Assembly (NCBI RefSeq): GCF_900105675.1
Contig: NZ_LT629786.1
Location: 5,766,001-5,830,000 of the forward strand
Source: Pseudomonas synxantha
Lineage (GTDB): Bacteria; Pseudomonadota; Gammaproteobacteria; Pseudomonadales; Pseudomonadaceae
DNA length: 64,000 nt
Reading direction: 5' to 3'
The notes beneath the pieces were generated by a model. That model searched no databases, was not told the origin of the DNA, and saw nothing but the letters and a program-made list of their open reading frames with translations. The translations under genes were made by a program, and so were the position numbers. The first letter of the stretch is position 1. Each line of letters starts with the position of its first letter. Below, one piece after another: positions 29,335 to 38,494 of the stretch.

Positions 29335-29483
29335 GTAGGGAATTCCTTAAGCAAGTGTCAGCGGTTCGCGGTGTGGCGATGGCGCCAAGATGGAACAGAC
29401 CTTAGCAGCAGATTTATATATCTATAAATCTTATTTATTCATTTGTTTATTCCATAAAAACATATGCGTTTTATTATTCGCCA
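29335..29483 (-). promoter_or_regulatory. ssu operon promoter region, AT-rich
   Basis: The stretch TTTATATATCTATAAATC with flanking TTATTTATTCATTTG is far more AT-rich than its surroundings and is the only space for the ssuE promoter before the lsfA terminator. CysB-type activators of sulfur-starvation genes bind such regions; no exact site is claimed. Confidence 0.5.
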
Positions 29484-29514
29484 GGCGAAAAAAAAGGCCG
29501 TTAAAACGGCCTGA
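29484..29514 (-). terminator. lsfA intrinsic terminator
   Basis: On the minus strand: AGGCCGTT-TT-AACGGCCT followed by a run of T, downstream of lsfA and before the ssu promoter region. Confidence 0.88.
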
Positions 29515-29535
29515 AAACCCCTGCATGTGTGCTTT

Positions 29536-29562
29536 AAATGTGGGAGGGGGCCTGCTCCCACA
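29536..29562. repeat. short REP palindrome
   Basis: ATGTGGGAGGGGGCCTGCTCCCACAT, a shortened single REP just after the lsfA stop (minus strand). Confidence 0.8.
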
Positions 29563-29573
29563 TGGGATCTATG

Positions 29574-30212
29574 TCATCGGTTGGGTTGCGGAGTGAGGCG
29601 CAGGTACGGCTTCACGGCGCGGTAGCCCTTCGGAAAGCGTTTCTTGATCTCTTCCTCATCCTTGAGCGACGGCACGATCACCACCTCATCCCCATCCTGC
29701 CAGTTGGCCGGCGTGGCGACCTTGTGGTTGTCGGTCAGTTGCAGTGAGTCGATCACCCGCAGGATTTCATGGAAGTTGCGCCCGGTGCTGGCCGGGTAGG
29801 TGATGGTCAGGCGGATCTTCTTGTTCGGGTCGATCACGAACAAGGAGCGCACGGTGAGCGTGTCACTGGCGTTCGGATGGATCAGGTCGTAAAGGTCCGA
29901 GACCTTGCGATCAGCATCGGCCAGGATCGGGAAGTTGACGATGGTGTTCTGGGTTTCGTTGATGTCTTCGATCCACTTGTGGTGCGAGTCCACCGGGTCT
30001 ACCGACAGGGCGATGGCCTTGACGCCACGTTTGGCGAATTCGTCCTTGAGCTTGGCTGTGAAGCCCAACTCGGTCGTGCACACCGGGGTGAAGTCCGCCG
30101 GATGGGAAAACAGCACACCCCAGCTGTCTCCCAGCCATTCGTGGAAACGAATCTTGCCGGCGCTGGAATCCTGTTCGAAGTCGGGGGCGATGTCGCCCAG
30201 TCTTAGGCTCAT
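29574..30212 (-). CDS. lsfA: 1-Cys peroxiredoxin LsfA
   Basis: 212 residues, Prx6 class. The peroxidatic Cys45 is in SHPADFTPVCTTELGF, with the extended C-terminal domain of 1-Cys enzymes (PANWQDGDEVVIVPSLKDEE). It reduces peroxides; in pseudomonads LsfA is induced on sulfonate growth and lies next to the ssu operon. AGGAGCCACACC precedes the ATG. An AT-rich AAAAAGAATAAAT element lies upstream (30270-30282). Confidence 0.95.
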   Translation of the reverse strand: MSLRLGDIAPDFEQDSSAGKIRFHEWLGDSWGVLFSHPADFTPVCTTELGFTAKLKDEFAKRGVKAIALSVDPVDSHHKWIEDINETQNTIVNFPILADADRKVSDLYDLIHPNASDTLTVRSLFVIDPNKKIRLTITYPASTGRNFHEILRVIDSLQLTDNHKVATPANWQDGDEVVIVPSLKDEEEIKKRFPKGYRAVKPYLRLTPQPNR

Positions 30213-30447
30213 GGTGTGGCTCCTGATGGGTGCTTATGGAGCCCACTGTGCATGGATTTGGGATTATTTAAAAAGAATAAATATCGATTTATCTAGACGA
30301 TAAAGGAATATTAAAAATGTGTTCATTGGACTTGGGTACAGGCGAGGATCAACATTGTTTTCAAGGTTCGAGAAGGCCTTGAGACGCTGTAAAAGAGAGT
30401 TCAGGAAGGGCTTGCGGGGGTTGAGCCCGACTTGAACAAGCAAGACA

Positions 30448-30474
30448 CCTTGCCCGGCATTGCGCCGGGCAAGG
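30448..30474 (-). terminator. hairpin downstream of the porin gene
   Basis: CCTTGCCCGGC-ATTGC-GCCGGGCAAGG, an 11-bp perfect stem ending ten bases before the porin stop codon (minus strand). The T run after it is weak. Confidence 0.7.
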
Positions 30475-30484
30475 CTTTACAGAC

Positions 30485-31826
30485 TTACAACAGCGGGATC
30501 GAGTAGCTGACGATCAGGCGGTTTTCGTCCTGGTTACGTGCGTTGGCGATATCGCTGCGCCACATAGCGTTTTTCCACGCCACGCCGACGTTTTTCAGCG
30601 GACCTTCCGGTACGACGTAGGCAACAGTGATGTCACGTTCCCACTCGGACTGGCCGGTGAACTCGGCACGGTTGCTGGCAACGGTGTCGATATGGTCGCC
30701 CTTGAGGTACACGACGCCGGCGGTCAAGCCAGGTACGCCGACCTTGGCAAAGTCGTAGGAGTAGCGAGCTTGCCAGGTGCGCTCGCCAGCACGGGCGAAC
30801 TTCTGGATCTGCATGTCGGTAGTGATGTAGGCCGACGAGCCGTCACCCTGTCAACCAAGGGAAGTCGCTGCTGCCGTTGCTGACCTGGTAACCGCCACCG
30901 AAGGTGTGACCGGCAACGGAGTACAGGAACAGACCGCTGTACAGGTTGTTATCCACCTTGCCACGACCGTTGTTGACGCCACCGTAGTTACCTGTGGAGA
31001 AGTAGGCAGACTGGTTGCCATTGTTACCGTCGTCGGAGCTGTTGAAGTAACGCAGGTCGGACTTCAGCACGCCAGGGCCGATAGCCCAGTTGTGGGTCAG
31101 GCCCAGGAAGTGTTGCTTGTAGAAATCTTCCAGGTTGCCGTAGTAGTACTGGGCGGTCAGGTCCTTGGTGATCTTGTAGTCACCACCGGCGTAGTAGAAC
31201 TTGTTGCTCGAACGCCAGTTCGCACCACGGCTGTTGGCGCCGGAGATGGACAGGCTTTCATTGTTGCTGGAGTTACGGCCCTTGGCTTTTTCGATCTGGC
31301 CGGCGACCAGGGTCAGGTCCTTGATGTCGCTGGAGGTGATCTGGCCACCCTGGAAGGTCTGCGGCAGCATACGACCATCGTTGGTGACGATGACCGGCAG
31401 CTTAGGCTGCAAGGTACCCAGCTTCAGTTCGGTCTGGGAGATCTTGGCTTTGGCAGTCAGACCCAGGCTCGAGTAGTTATCAACGGCTTCGCCATTGGAC
31501 TTGCTCGGGAAGATAGTGCCGCCGTAGGAGCTGGCAGTTGCGCCGTTGGTACCGCCGCCGGAATCCAGGCGAACACCCAGCAGGCCGATAGCGTCAAGAC
31601 CGAAGCCAACGGTGCCTTGGGTATAACCGGAGATAAAGCGCAGATCGAAGCCTTGGCCCCATTCTTCGTTCTTGCTCGGGTTGGCGGTGCCTTCACGGTT
31701 ATCGGTGTTGATGTAGAAGTTACGCAGGCCCAGTGTGGCCTTGCTGTCTTCGATAAAGCCGGCAGCGCCTGCTTGCTGGGCAACTGCGCCCAGGGCTACA
31801 GCCAGTGCCAAGGTGGACTTATTCAT
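30485..31826 (-). pseudogene. OprD-family outer-membrane porin (OprE-like), frameshifted
   Basis: Two frames together make one OprD-family porin. The first (31826 to 30843) has a signal peptide (LALAVALGAVAQQAGA) and beta-barrel sequence to QVSNGSSDFPWLTG, then a stop. The second, shifted frame resumes at QGDGSSAYITTDMQIQKFAR and ends IVSYSIPLL at 30485. At about 30849-30851 the sequence reads TTGACAGGGTGAC where the family expects TTGAACCAGGGTGAC, a two-base deletion. Restoring AC gives WLNQGDGSS and one open frame of about 447 codons. This is either a true pseudogene or a sequencing error. Position next to lsfA/tauA suggests the OprE3 type, but that is not tested. Confidence 0.85.
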
Positions 31827-32010
31827 GTACCGCTCCTCTCATTTCTAATTTTTGTATTTCTTTGGTCCCGGGTCTGACGCCCTGGATCCACAGATGCGCG
31901 ATTAGCGCCAGATAGTGACTGCCAAGTCAATCGTAACCTTGTGTGTCTACTACCTTGGTCTAATCGCAGTTGATTTGGTCCCTGCAGGGTAATGAGTTTT
32001 TCATACACCC

Positions 32011-32034
32011 AAAAAGAATTATTTCATTCTTTTT
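32011..32034. promoter_or_regulatory. 24-base AT-rich inverted repeat upstream of tauA
   Basis: AAAAAGAAT-TATTTC-ATTCTTTTT, nine-base perfect arms in the 370-base porin-tauA divergent gap. The half AAAAAGAAT recurs upstream of lsfA (30270-30278). A candidate site for a sulfur-starvation regulator. No gene is seen in the rest of the gap. Confidence 0.45.
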
Positions 32035-32196
32035 CATACGATCCAGGAATAAGACTTTCCATGCAGCAGACGGGTCAGGATAGACTCTCCGCTCCATAAG
32101 CTAATTCCTAAAGGGTATTTACCAGTGCTTTTTTAGATCGATTAGTGTGCCCGTACGGTTGCACACGTCACTCACGATCAAAAAGGCGACGCCATC

Positions 32197-33183
32197 ATGG
32201 CCAAACGCACATCCTCCCGTCAATTTGTTACAGTTTTTGTATCGCTAATACTTTCTTTTAGTGTCAGTGCCGCCGATTTAACCGTCGGTTATCAAACCGG
32301 CATCGACCCCAGCAAAGTCCCCCAGGCCGACGGCCTTTATGAAAAAACCATTGGCGAGAAAATCGCCTGGCGCCGGTTCAACAGCGGGCCGGAGGTGGTC
32401 ACGGCCATTGCCTCGGGTGATGTACAAATCGGCAACCTCGGCTCCAGCCCCCTCGCCGCAGCCGCTTCGCGCAATCTACCCATCGTCGCGTTTATCGTAT
32501 CGGCACAGATCAACACTTCTGAAGCCTTGGTAGTGCGTAATGGCAGTGGCATCGACAAACCCGAAGACCTGATCGGCAAAACCATCGCCACACCATTCGT
32601 CTCAACCTCCCATTACAGCCTGCTCGGCGCGCTGAAGCACTGGGGGCTGGACACTAAACAAGTCAAAGTGGTGAACCTGCAACCGGCCGAGATCGCCGCC
32701 GCCTGGAAGCGCGGCGATATCGACGGCGCATTCGTGTGGTCACCGGCCCTGGGCGAAATCCGCAAGACCGGCAAGACCCTGACCGATGCGGCGCAGGTGG
32801 GCCAATGGGGCGCACCGACGTTTGAAGTGTGGGTCGCGCGCAAGGATTTCGCCGAAAAACATCCTGAGGTAGTGGCCAGGTTTGCCAAGGTCACCCTCGA
32901 TTCATTCGCCGACTATGCCGCCCATAAAGAAAGCTGGACGGTGGATTCGGAGCCGGTGCAGAAGATCGCTGGATTGACCGGCGCCAATGCGATCGACATT
33001 CCTGAGCTGCTGGCTGGCACAACGTTCCCGGATGCACAGGCGCAGCAAACCGATGCGCTGCTCGAGGGCGGCACGGCGAAGGCGATTGGGGAGACAGCGA
33101 AGTTCTTGAAGGAGCAAGGCAAGGTGGAGACGGTGTTACCGGATTATTCGGCGTATGTGACCGACAAGTTCATCACAGAATAA
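32197..33183 (+). CDS. tauA: taurine-binding periplasmic protein TauA, without tauBCD
   Basis: 328 residues with a signal peptide (cleavage near SVSA-ADLT). Motifs of taurine/sulfonate binders: DLTVGYQTGIDPSKVPQADG, AIASGDVQIGNLGSSPLAAA, TIATPFVSTSHYSLLGALKH and AAAWKRGDIDGAFVWSP. Normally the first gene of tauABCD; here the transporter and TauD dioxygenase genes are missing and a REPIN, then argA, follow. It may work with SsuBC or a distant transporter, or be a remnant. Confidence 0.88.
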   Translation: MAKRTSSRQFVTVFVSLILSFSVSAADLTVGYQTGIDPSKVPQADGLYEKTIGEKIAWRRFNSGPEVVTAIASGDVQIGNLGSSPLAAAASRNLPIVAFIVSAQINTSEALVVRNGSGIDKPEDLIGKTIATPFVSTSHYSLLGALKHWGLDTKQVKVVNLQPAEIAAAWKRGDIDGAFVWSPALGEIRKTGKTLTDAAQVGQWGAPTFEVWVARKDFAEKHPEVVARFAKVTLDSFADYAAHKESWTVDSEPVQKIAGLTGANAIDIPELLAGTTFPDAQAQQTDALLEGGTAKAIGETAKFLKEQGKVETVLPDYSAYVTDKFITE

Positions 33184-33193
33184 ACGCGGTCCA

Positions 33194-33286
33194 ATGTGGG
33201 AGGGGGCTTGCTCCCGATTGCGGTCTGTCAGTGACTTATCTGTTAACTGACCCACCGCTATCGGGAGCAAGCCCCCTCCCACATTT
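33194..33286. repeat. REPIN
   Basis: Inverted REP pair in the gap between the convergent tauA and argA genes. Its right end overlaps the argA stop codon (33285-33287). Confidence 0.92.
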
Positions 33287-34583
33287 ACAACGCTTTCTCG
33301 AAAATTTTCGAGTTGCGCTGATAGTTGTAAAGAGACGCCCGCGCCGACGGCAGGCGGTCCACGCTGCTCGGCACGAACCCGCGCTCTCGGAACCAGTGGG
33401 CCGTACGAGTAGTGAGCACGAACAACGTCTTCAACCCCTGGGCCCGGGCCCGGGTCTCAATGCGCTCCAGCAATTCATCGCCGCGCCCACCGTGGCGATA
33501 TTCAGGGTTAACTGCCAGGCAAGCCAACTCCCCCGCATCTGAATCCGCAATCTGGTAGAGCGCCGCGCAGGCGATGATCATGCCTTCGCGCTCGACCACG
33601 CTGAACTGTTCGATCTCACGCTCCAGCACTTCCCGCGAGCGGCGCACCAGGATGCCCTGCTCCTCCAACGGGCTGATCAGGTCGAGCAAGCCGCCGACGT
33701 CTTCAATCGCCGCTTCGCGTACCAGCTCGAATTGTTCCTGGGCCACCAGCGTACCGCCGCCGTCCCGGGTGAACAGCTCAGTGAGCAAGGCGCCGTCTTC
33801 GGCATAGCTGACGATGTGGCTGCGCCCCACTCCACCCCGACAGGCTTGCGCAGCGGCATCAAGCAGCTCGGCTTGATAGTTGCTGCCCAGGCGTTGCAGG
33901 TGCGCTGGCACTTGCTGTGGGCGCAGCTCACGCACCAGGCGACCGTTTTCATCGATCAGGCCCAGGTCGGCACCAAACAACAGCAGCTTGTCGGCGCCCA
34001 AATCGATGGCGGCGCGGGTGGCGACGTCTTCGCAGGCCAGGTTGAAGATCTCACCGGTGGGCGAATAACCCAATGGCGACAGCAGCACAATGGAGCGTTC
34101 GTCCAACAGGCGGTTAATGCCCTTGCGGTCGACCCGGCGCACTTCGCCGGTGTGGTGGTAGTCGATGCCCTCAAGCACACCAATCGGCCGCGCGGTCACC
34201 AGGTTGCCGCTGGCCACCCGCAGGCGCGAGCCCTGCATCGGCGAGGAGGCCATATCCATGGACAAGCGCGCTTCAATGGCGATACGCAAATGGCCTACTG
34301 CGTCGATCACGCACTCCAGCGTCGACGCATCGGTGATGCGCAAGCCTTCGTGGTAAGCCGGGGTCAGGCCGCGGGCCTGCAGGCGGGTTTCAATCTGTGG
34401 ACGCGAACCATGCACCAACACCAGCCGCACACCCAGGCTGTGGAGCAGCACCAGGTCGTGGACGATATTGCCGAAGTTCGGGTGGTCCACACCATCGCCG
34501 GGCAGCATGACCACAAATGTGCAGTCGCGATGGGCGTTGATGTAGGGCGAAGCATGGCGAAGCCAATTGACGTATTCGGGCAT
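33285..34583 (-). CDS. argA: N-acetylglutamate synthase ArgA
   Basis: 432 residues. An N-terminal amino-acid-kinase-like domain (about 1-280: LVLVHGSRPQIETRLQARGL, SIVLLSPLGYSPTGEIFNLA) is fused to a C-terminal GNAT acetyltransferase (ELACLAVNPEYRHGGRGDEL, the acetyl-CoA loop). First step of arginine synthesis; the kinase-like domain normally carries arginine feedback. Start at 34581-34583 follows CCCAGGTTCC; the 19-codon upstream frame is rejected. Confidence 0.96.
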   Translation of the reverse strand: MPEYVNWLRHASPYINAHRDCTFVVMLPGDGVDHPNFGNIVHDLVLLHSLGVRLVLVHGSRPQIETRLQARGLTPAYHEGLRITDASTLECVIDAVGHLRIAIEARLSMDMASSPMQGSRLRVASGNLVTARPIGVLEGIDYHHTGEVRRVDRKGINRLLDERSIVLLSPLGYSPTGEIFNLACEDVATRAAIDLGADKLLLFGADLGLIDENGRLVRELRPQQVPAHLQRLGSNYQAELLDAAAQACRGGVGRSHIVSYAEDGALLTELFTRDGGGTLVAQEQFELVREAAIEDVGGLLDLISPLEEQGILVRRSREVLEREIEQFSVVEREGMIIACAALYQIADSDAGELACLAVNPEYRHGGRGDELLERIETRARAQGLKTLFVLTTRTAHWFRERGFVPSSVDRLPSARASLYNYQRNSKIFEKAL

Positions 34584-34717
34584 GGAACCTGGGCCTGTAA
34601 TAAAAAGCAGCCGAAAAAAGGATGAGTCGCAAAAACGCACAGCGGGCTGATGGTTATCGTCGGAACAGGCTTGGCGACACGCTCGCTCTCCTTATGTACG
34701 AATGGGCAAAGGTTAAT

Positions 34718-35866
34718 TTATGCAGGCTTCAGGCAGTAATGTTCGACCAGTTCCCGCAATAGACGCACTGTAGGCGTCAAGCGTGACATTTCGAGGTACT
34801 CGCCCGGCTGGTGGGCACAGGCGATGTCGCCGGGGCCAAGCACAAGGGTTTCACAACCAAGGCGCTGAAGATAAGGCGCTTCGGTGCCGAACGCTACTGC
34901 TTCGGCACGATGACCGGTCAAACGTTCCGCCACCCGCACCAACTCGGCGTCCTCAGGCTGCTCGAAAGGCGGCACTTCGGGAAACAACGGCGCGTAATCG
35001 ATCTTGACCTTGTGGCGCTCGGCCAGGGGTTCGAGCTTCTGCCGGATCGCCGCACGCAGCACCTCGGGGTCCATCCCCGGCAAAGGGCGCAGGTCGAATT
35101 CCAGGGAACACTGGCCGCAAATGCGGTTGGGATTGTCGCCGCCGTGGATGCAGCCGAAGTTCATGGTCGGTTGCGGCACGCGAAATTGCGCATTGCGATA
35201 CTCGCGCTGCCAGGCCAGGCGCAGGCCGCGCAATTCGCCAACGGCATCGTGCATGGCTTCGAGGGCACTGTGGCCCAGGCTTGGGTCCGACGAGTGGCCG
35301 CTGCGGCCGAGGATATCGATGCGTTCCATCATCACGCCCTTGTGCAGGCGGATCGGTTTGAGGCCCGTCGGCTCGCCAATCACCGCCGCCCGCCCCAGAG
35401 GCCGCCCCGCCTCGGCCAGGGCGCGTGCACCGGACATGGAGCTTTCCTCGTCACAGGTGGCGAGGATCAGCAGCGGCTGCTTGAACGGCTGGTCCAGCAA
35501 CGGCAACACCGCTTCAATGGCCAGGGCAAAAAAACCCTTCATGTCGCAACTGCCCAGCCCTACCCAACGGCCATCGACTTCCGTCAGCTTGAGCGGATCG
35601 GTCTTCCACAGCGCCTCATCATAAGGAACCGTATCGCTATGGCCCGCCAGCACTAAGCCACCGGGGCCGCTGCCGAAACTGGCGAGCAGGTTGAATTTGC
35701 CAGGGCTGACTTGCTGGATGTCGATAGCAAAGCCCAAGTCGCCCAGCCACGCGGCGAGCAGATCGATCACCGGGCGGTTGGTCTGGTCGAGCGACGCTTG
35801 GGTGCAGCTCACCGACGGTGCGGCGATCAAGGCGGCGAACTGCTCTTTCATGGACGGTAACGGCAT
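34718..35866 (-). CDS. argE: acetylornithine deacetylase ArgE
   Basis: 382-residue M20-family metallohydrolase. Metal ligands include His76 (AGHSDTVP), Asp108 (GSCDMKGF) and Glu140-Glu141 (ATCDEESSMSG). It frees ornithine from N-acetylornithine. The ATG at 35864-35866 follows TTGGGAGACCGC. It is 134 bases upstream of argA on the same strand, so the two may be co-expressed. Confidence 0.95.
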   Translation of the reverse strand: MPLPSMKEQFAALIAAPSVSCTQASLDQTNRPVIDLLAAWLGDLGFAIDIQQVSPGKFNLLASFGSGPGGLVLAGHSDTVPYDEALWKTDPLKLTEVDGRWVGLGSCDMKGFFALAIEAVLPLLDQPFKQPLLILATCDEESSMSGARALAEAGRPLGRAAVIGEPTGLKPIRLHKGVMMERIDILGRSGHSSDPSLGHSALEAMHDAVGELRGLRLAWQREYRNAQFRVPQPTMNFGCIHGGDNPNRICGQCSLEFDLRPLPGMDPEVLRAAIRQKLEPLAERHKVKIDYAPLFPEVPPFEQPEDAELVRVAERLTGHRAEAVAFGTEAPYLQRLGCETLVLGPGDIACAHQPGEYLEMSRLTPTVRLLRELVEHYCLKPA

Positions 35867-36024
35867 GCGCGGTCTCCCAACTTCCCGGATGAAGCTCACT
35901 ATAGAGGCATCTGCACGACACAATAAACCGTTGCGCCACGTTGCCGGGCTCAGTCCTGTACACTGCACGACCTTGGCAGCCACATTTTTCCCCGGCTGCG
36001 CTCCCGATCCTGGATTTTCCGGCC

Positions 36025-37392
36025 ATGCAGAAAGAAACCGAAATCAAGCTCCGCGTCAGCCGCGAAACCCTCGCCGCGCTGCGTGAGCACCCGCTACTGA
36101 AAAAACGCAACAAAAGTGGCTGGGAACGCCGTGAGTTGATGAACCAGTACTTCGACACCCCCGAGCGCGACCTGGCCCAGGCCAAGGTTGCCCTGCGCCT
36201 GCGCAAGGACGGTGACGACATCATCCAGACCCTCAAGACCCGTGGCCAAAGCGTCGCCGGCTTGTCGGAACGCAACGAGTACAACTGGGACCTGCCCAAA
36301 GCCAAGCTCGACGTGAAGAAACTCGACGGCGAATGCTGGCCCGAGCAACTGGCTGAGCTGGACAAAAAGACCCTCAAGCCGATCTTCACCACCGACTTCG
36401 TCCGCGAACGCGCCGAAATCGCCTGGGGTCGCGGCAAGGCCAAGGTGGTGATCGAAGCCGCCCTGGACCTGGGCCATGTGGTGGTCGGCAAGCAGAAGGA
36501 AGAAATCTGCGAGCTGGAACTGGAACTGCGCGAAGGCGAACCCGCTGCCCTGCTGGAACTGGCCGCCGAACTGGCCGCAACCCTGGCGCTGATGCCCTGT
36601 GACATCAGCAAGGCCGAGCGTGGCTATCGCCTGTACGACGCCAGCAGCTACTCCCTGAGCCTGCCTGCGCCGCAGATCCACGCCGAAATGCCGCTGGACG
36701 ATGCTTTCGCCGCAATCATGTGGCACCTGCTGGGCAGCAGCCAGCGCCTGGCCGAGCAATACCGTTTCAACGGCCACTGGCGCCTGCTGCAGGACTGGGT
36801 CGAAAACCTCGGCGAACTGCGCGCCCTGATCGGCAGCCTCGGCCAGGCCGCCCCGCGTCAGTCCACCAGCGAGCTGCGCAGCGCCCTGGATGCACTGCTG
36901 GAAGACTGGCGCCCGCTGGTCCAGGCCGGTGATGACGATGAAGACATTCGCAAAGCCGCGCCGGAGCAGTTCGTCGAAGAATTGACCGACGTGCGCTGGG
37001 GCCTGTTCTCACTGAACACCTCGCGCTGGCTGCTCGCCCGCACCTGGACAGCCGAGCGTAACGTGCGCGGTAACCGCCAGGGCGCAGCGCAAATCACCAA
37101 CTGGCTGCCACGCCTGCTGGCCGATGACGCCGTGGCCCTGCAACTGCCACGCTACCAGCAACAGCCGGAAGACCTGGCCGAGCAACTGCCGCGCATCGAA
37201 CGCATCCAGGCCTGGCTGCACCATGCGCGTCATGTGGTGGACATTCCAGAACTGGACCGCTTGTACGGCGAGCTGAACAAGCTGGCGCACCTGGCTAACC
37301 AGCCGATTACCGATGAGTCGCTGGATGCGCGTATGCATCAGGCGATTGCGGTGTATCAGAATCGGGCCTGGAAGACGCTTCTGCGCCTGTAA
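36025..37392 (+). CDS. CYTH-CHAD inorganic triphosphatase (YgiF-like)
   Basis: 455 residues. The CYTH tunnel motif ExExK is Glu4-Glu6-Lys8 (QKETEIKLR), followed by charged strands (VALRLRKDGDDIIQTLKTRG, EICELELELREGEP). The C-terminal CHAD domain (about 220-455) has conserved basic helices. E. coli YgiF of this build hydrolyses inorganic triphosphate. Divergent from argE. Confidence 0.9.
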   Translation: MQKETEIKLRVSRETLAALREHPLLKKRNKSGWERRELMNQYFDTPERDLAQAKVALRLRKDGDDIIQTLKTRGQSVAGLSERNEYNWDLPKAKLDVKKLDGECWPEQLAELDKKTLKPIFTTDFVRERAEIAWGRGKAKVVIEAALDLGHVVVGKQKEEICELELELREGEPAALLELAAELAATLALMPCDISKAERGYRLYDASSYSLSLPAPQIHAEMPLDDAFAAIMWHLLGSSQRLAEQYRFNGHWRLLQDWVENLGELRALIGSLGQAAPRQSTSELRSALDALLEDWRPLVQAGDDDEDIRKAAPEQFVEELTDVRWGLFSLNTSRWLLARTWTAERNVRGNRQGAAQITNWLPRLLADDAVALQLPRYQQQPEDLAEQLPRIERIQAWLHHARHVVDIPELDRLYGELNKLAHLANQPITDESLDARMHQAIAVYQNRAWKTLLRL

Positions 37393-37396
37393 TATT

Positions 37397-37462
37397 GCCA
37401 TCGGGAGCAAGCCCCCTCCCACGGGGAATACATTCCAACGGGGGGGGCTTGCCCCCGATGGG
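37397..37462. repeat. degenerate outward REP pair
   Basis: ATCGGGAGCAAGCCCCCTCC followed by a degenerate GGGGGGGCTTGCCCCCGAT; the G-rich ends face each other. Between the convergent CYTH-CHAD and Lrp-type genes. Confidence 0.75.
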
Positions 37463-37472
37463 GCCCTCCCTG

Positions 37473-37943
37473 TCAGCGCAATACTGGCAGGCTGGTAGTG
37501 GACTTGATCTCCGACAACGCCACAATCGAATTGACCTCCTGGATCCCCGGCACCATCGACAACTTGTCAAAGAAAAACCGTTCGTACGCCTCGATGTCCG
37601 ACGCGACGATACGCAGCAGAAAATCCACCGCTCCCATCAGCACATAACACTCCAGCACCTCCGGAAACTCACGGATCGCCTCGGTGAACTCGGTGAAGTT
37701 GGAGCGGCCGTGGGCATTGAGTTTGACCTCGGCGAAAATCTGCGTGTTGAGCCCGATTTTCTTGCGGTCCAGCAAGGTGACCTGACCGCGGATTACCCCC
37801 TCTTCCTTGAGCCGCTGAATGCGCCGCCAACAGGGAGACTGCGACAGGCCGACCTGCTCGGCGATCTGTGCGCTGGAGAGCGAGGCATCCTCTTGCAGCA
37901 GGGCCAGGATGCGGCGGTCATAGACGTCCAACTCGCTGTGCAT
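37473..37943 (-). CDS. Lrp/AsnC-family regulator
   Basis: 156 residues. Helix-turn-helix LSSAQIAEQVGLSQSPCWRR (about 22-41) and a C-terminal RAM domain (VLECYVLMGAVDFLLRIVAS). Such proteins sense amino acids and often act on neighbours; the divergent 112-residue gene at 38071 is one candidate. Effector unknown. Confidence 0.92.
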   Translation of the reverse strand: MHSELDVYDRRILALLQEDASLSSAQIAEQVGLSQSPCWRRIQRLKEEGVIRGQVTLLDRKKIGLNTQIFAEVKLNAHGRSNFTEFTEAIREFPEVLECYVLMGAVDFLLRIVASDIEAYERFFFDKLSMVPGIQEVNSIVALSEIKSTTSLPVLR

Positions 37944-38070
37944 AGAAATACCTGCAAATAAGCTTATTTTGAATTGTTCGATTTGATTAATCGCAAAAGA
38001 AGCTCATCTTAGATAAGAATTCTCCCGAGGCGAATGTAAAAATTTCTCCAGTCGAATCTGGAGAGTCAGC

Positions 38071-38409
38071 ATGCATGCCGTTGAAACCAACCCCCCTGCC
38101 ACCCGTGTCGATGCCTGGGCCGTCAACAGCGCCCATTGCCAGGCGCACTATCACATCGTCGCAGAAGCGGAACCGGACGTGCTGTGCCGGGTGCTGAACT
38201 ATTTCGCGTTGCAGTTCCTGACCCCTGCCCAGGTCAGTGTGAGCCGGGCAGCCGACTTGCTGAACATCGATATCGTGATGGACGGGCTGAGCTGGCACCG
38301 TGCCCAAGTGATCGGTGAAAAGATTCGAAACCTGATCAGCGTATGCGACCTCAAGCTTTGGCCGGCTGATGCCGAGCGGCCTAAAGCGCTGGCGGCAAGT
38401 GCTGGGTAA
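38071..38409 (+). CDS. conserved-looking protein of unknown function, ACT-like sequence
   Basis: 112 residues, soluble, no signal peptide. The core YHIVAEAEPDVLCRVLNYFA...QVSVSRAADLLNIDIVMDGL...AQVIGEKIRNLISVCDLKL has a beta-alpha-beta-beta-alpha-beta pattern like an ACT domain. This is inferred from the periodicity, not a profile match. Divergent from an Lrp-type regulator, whose RAM domain is of the same general class. TCTGGAGAGTCAGC precedes the ATG. Confidence 0.65.
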   Translation: MHAVETNPPATRVDAWAVNSAHCQAHYHIVAEAEPDVLCRVLNYFALQFLTPAQVSVSRAADLLNIDIVMDGLSWHRAQVIGEKIRNLISVCDLKLWPADAERPKALAASAG

Positions 38410-38494
38410 TAGCCTGCAAAACAACCAGGGAGGAGGAATTCCAGAGGCTGGCTAGCCTTGGATTTACATCCCAAGCCTCCCAGGAAAAACCTGC

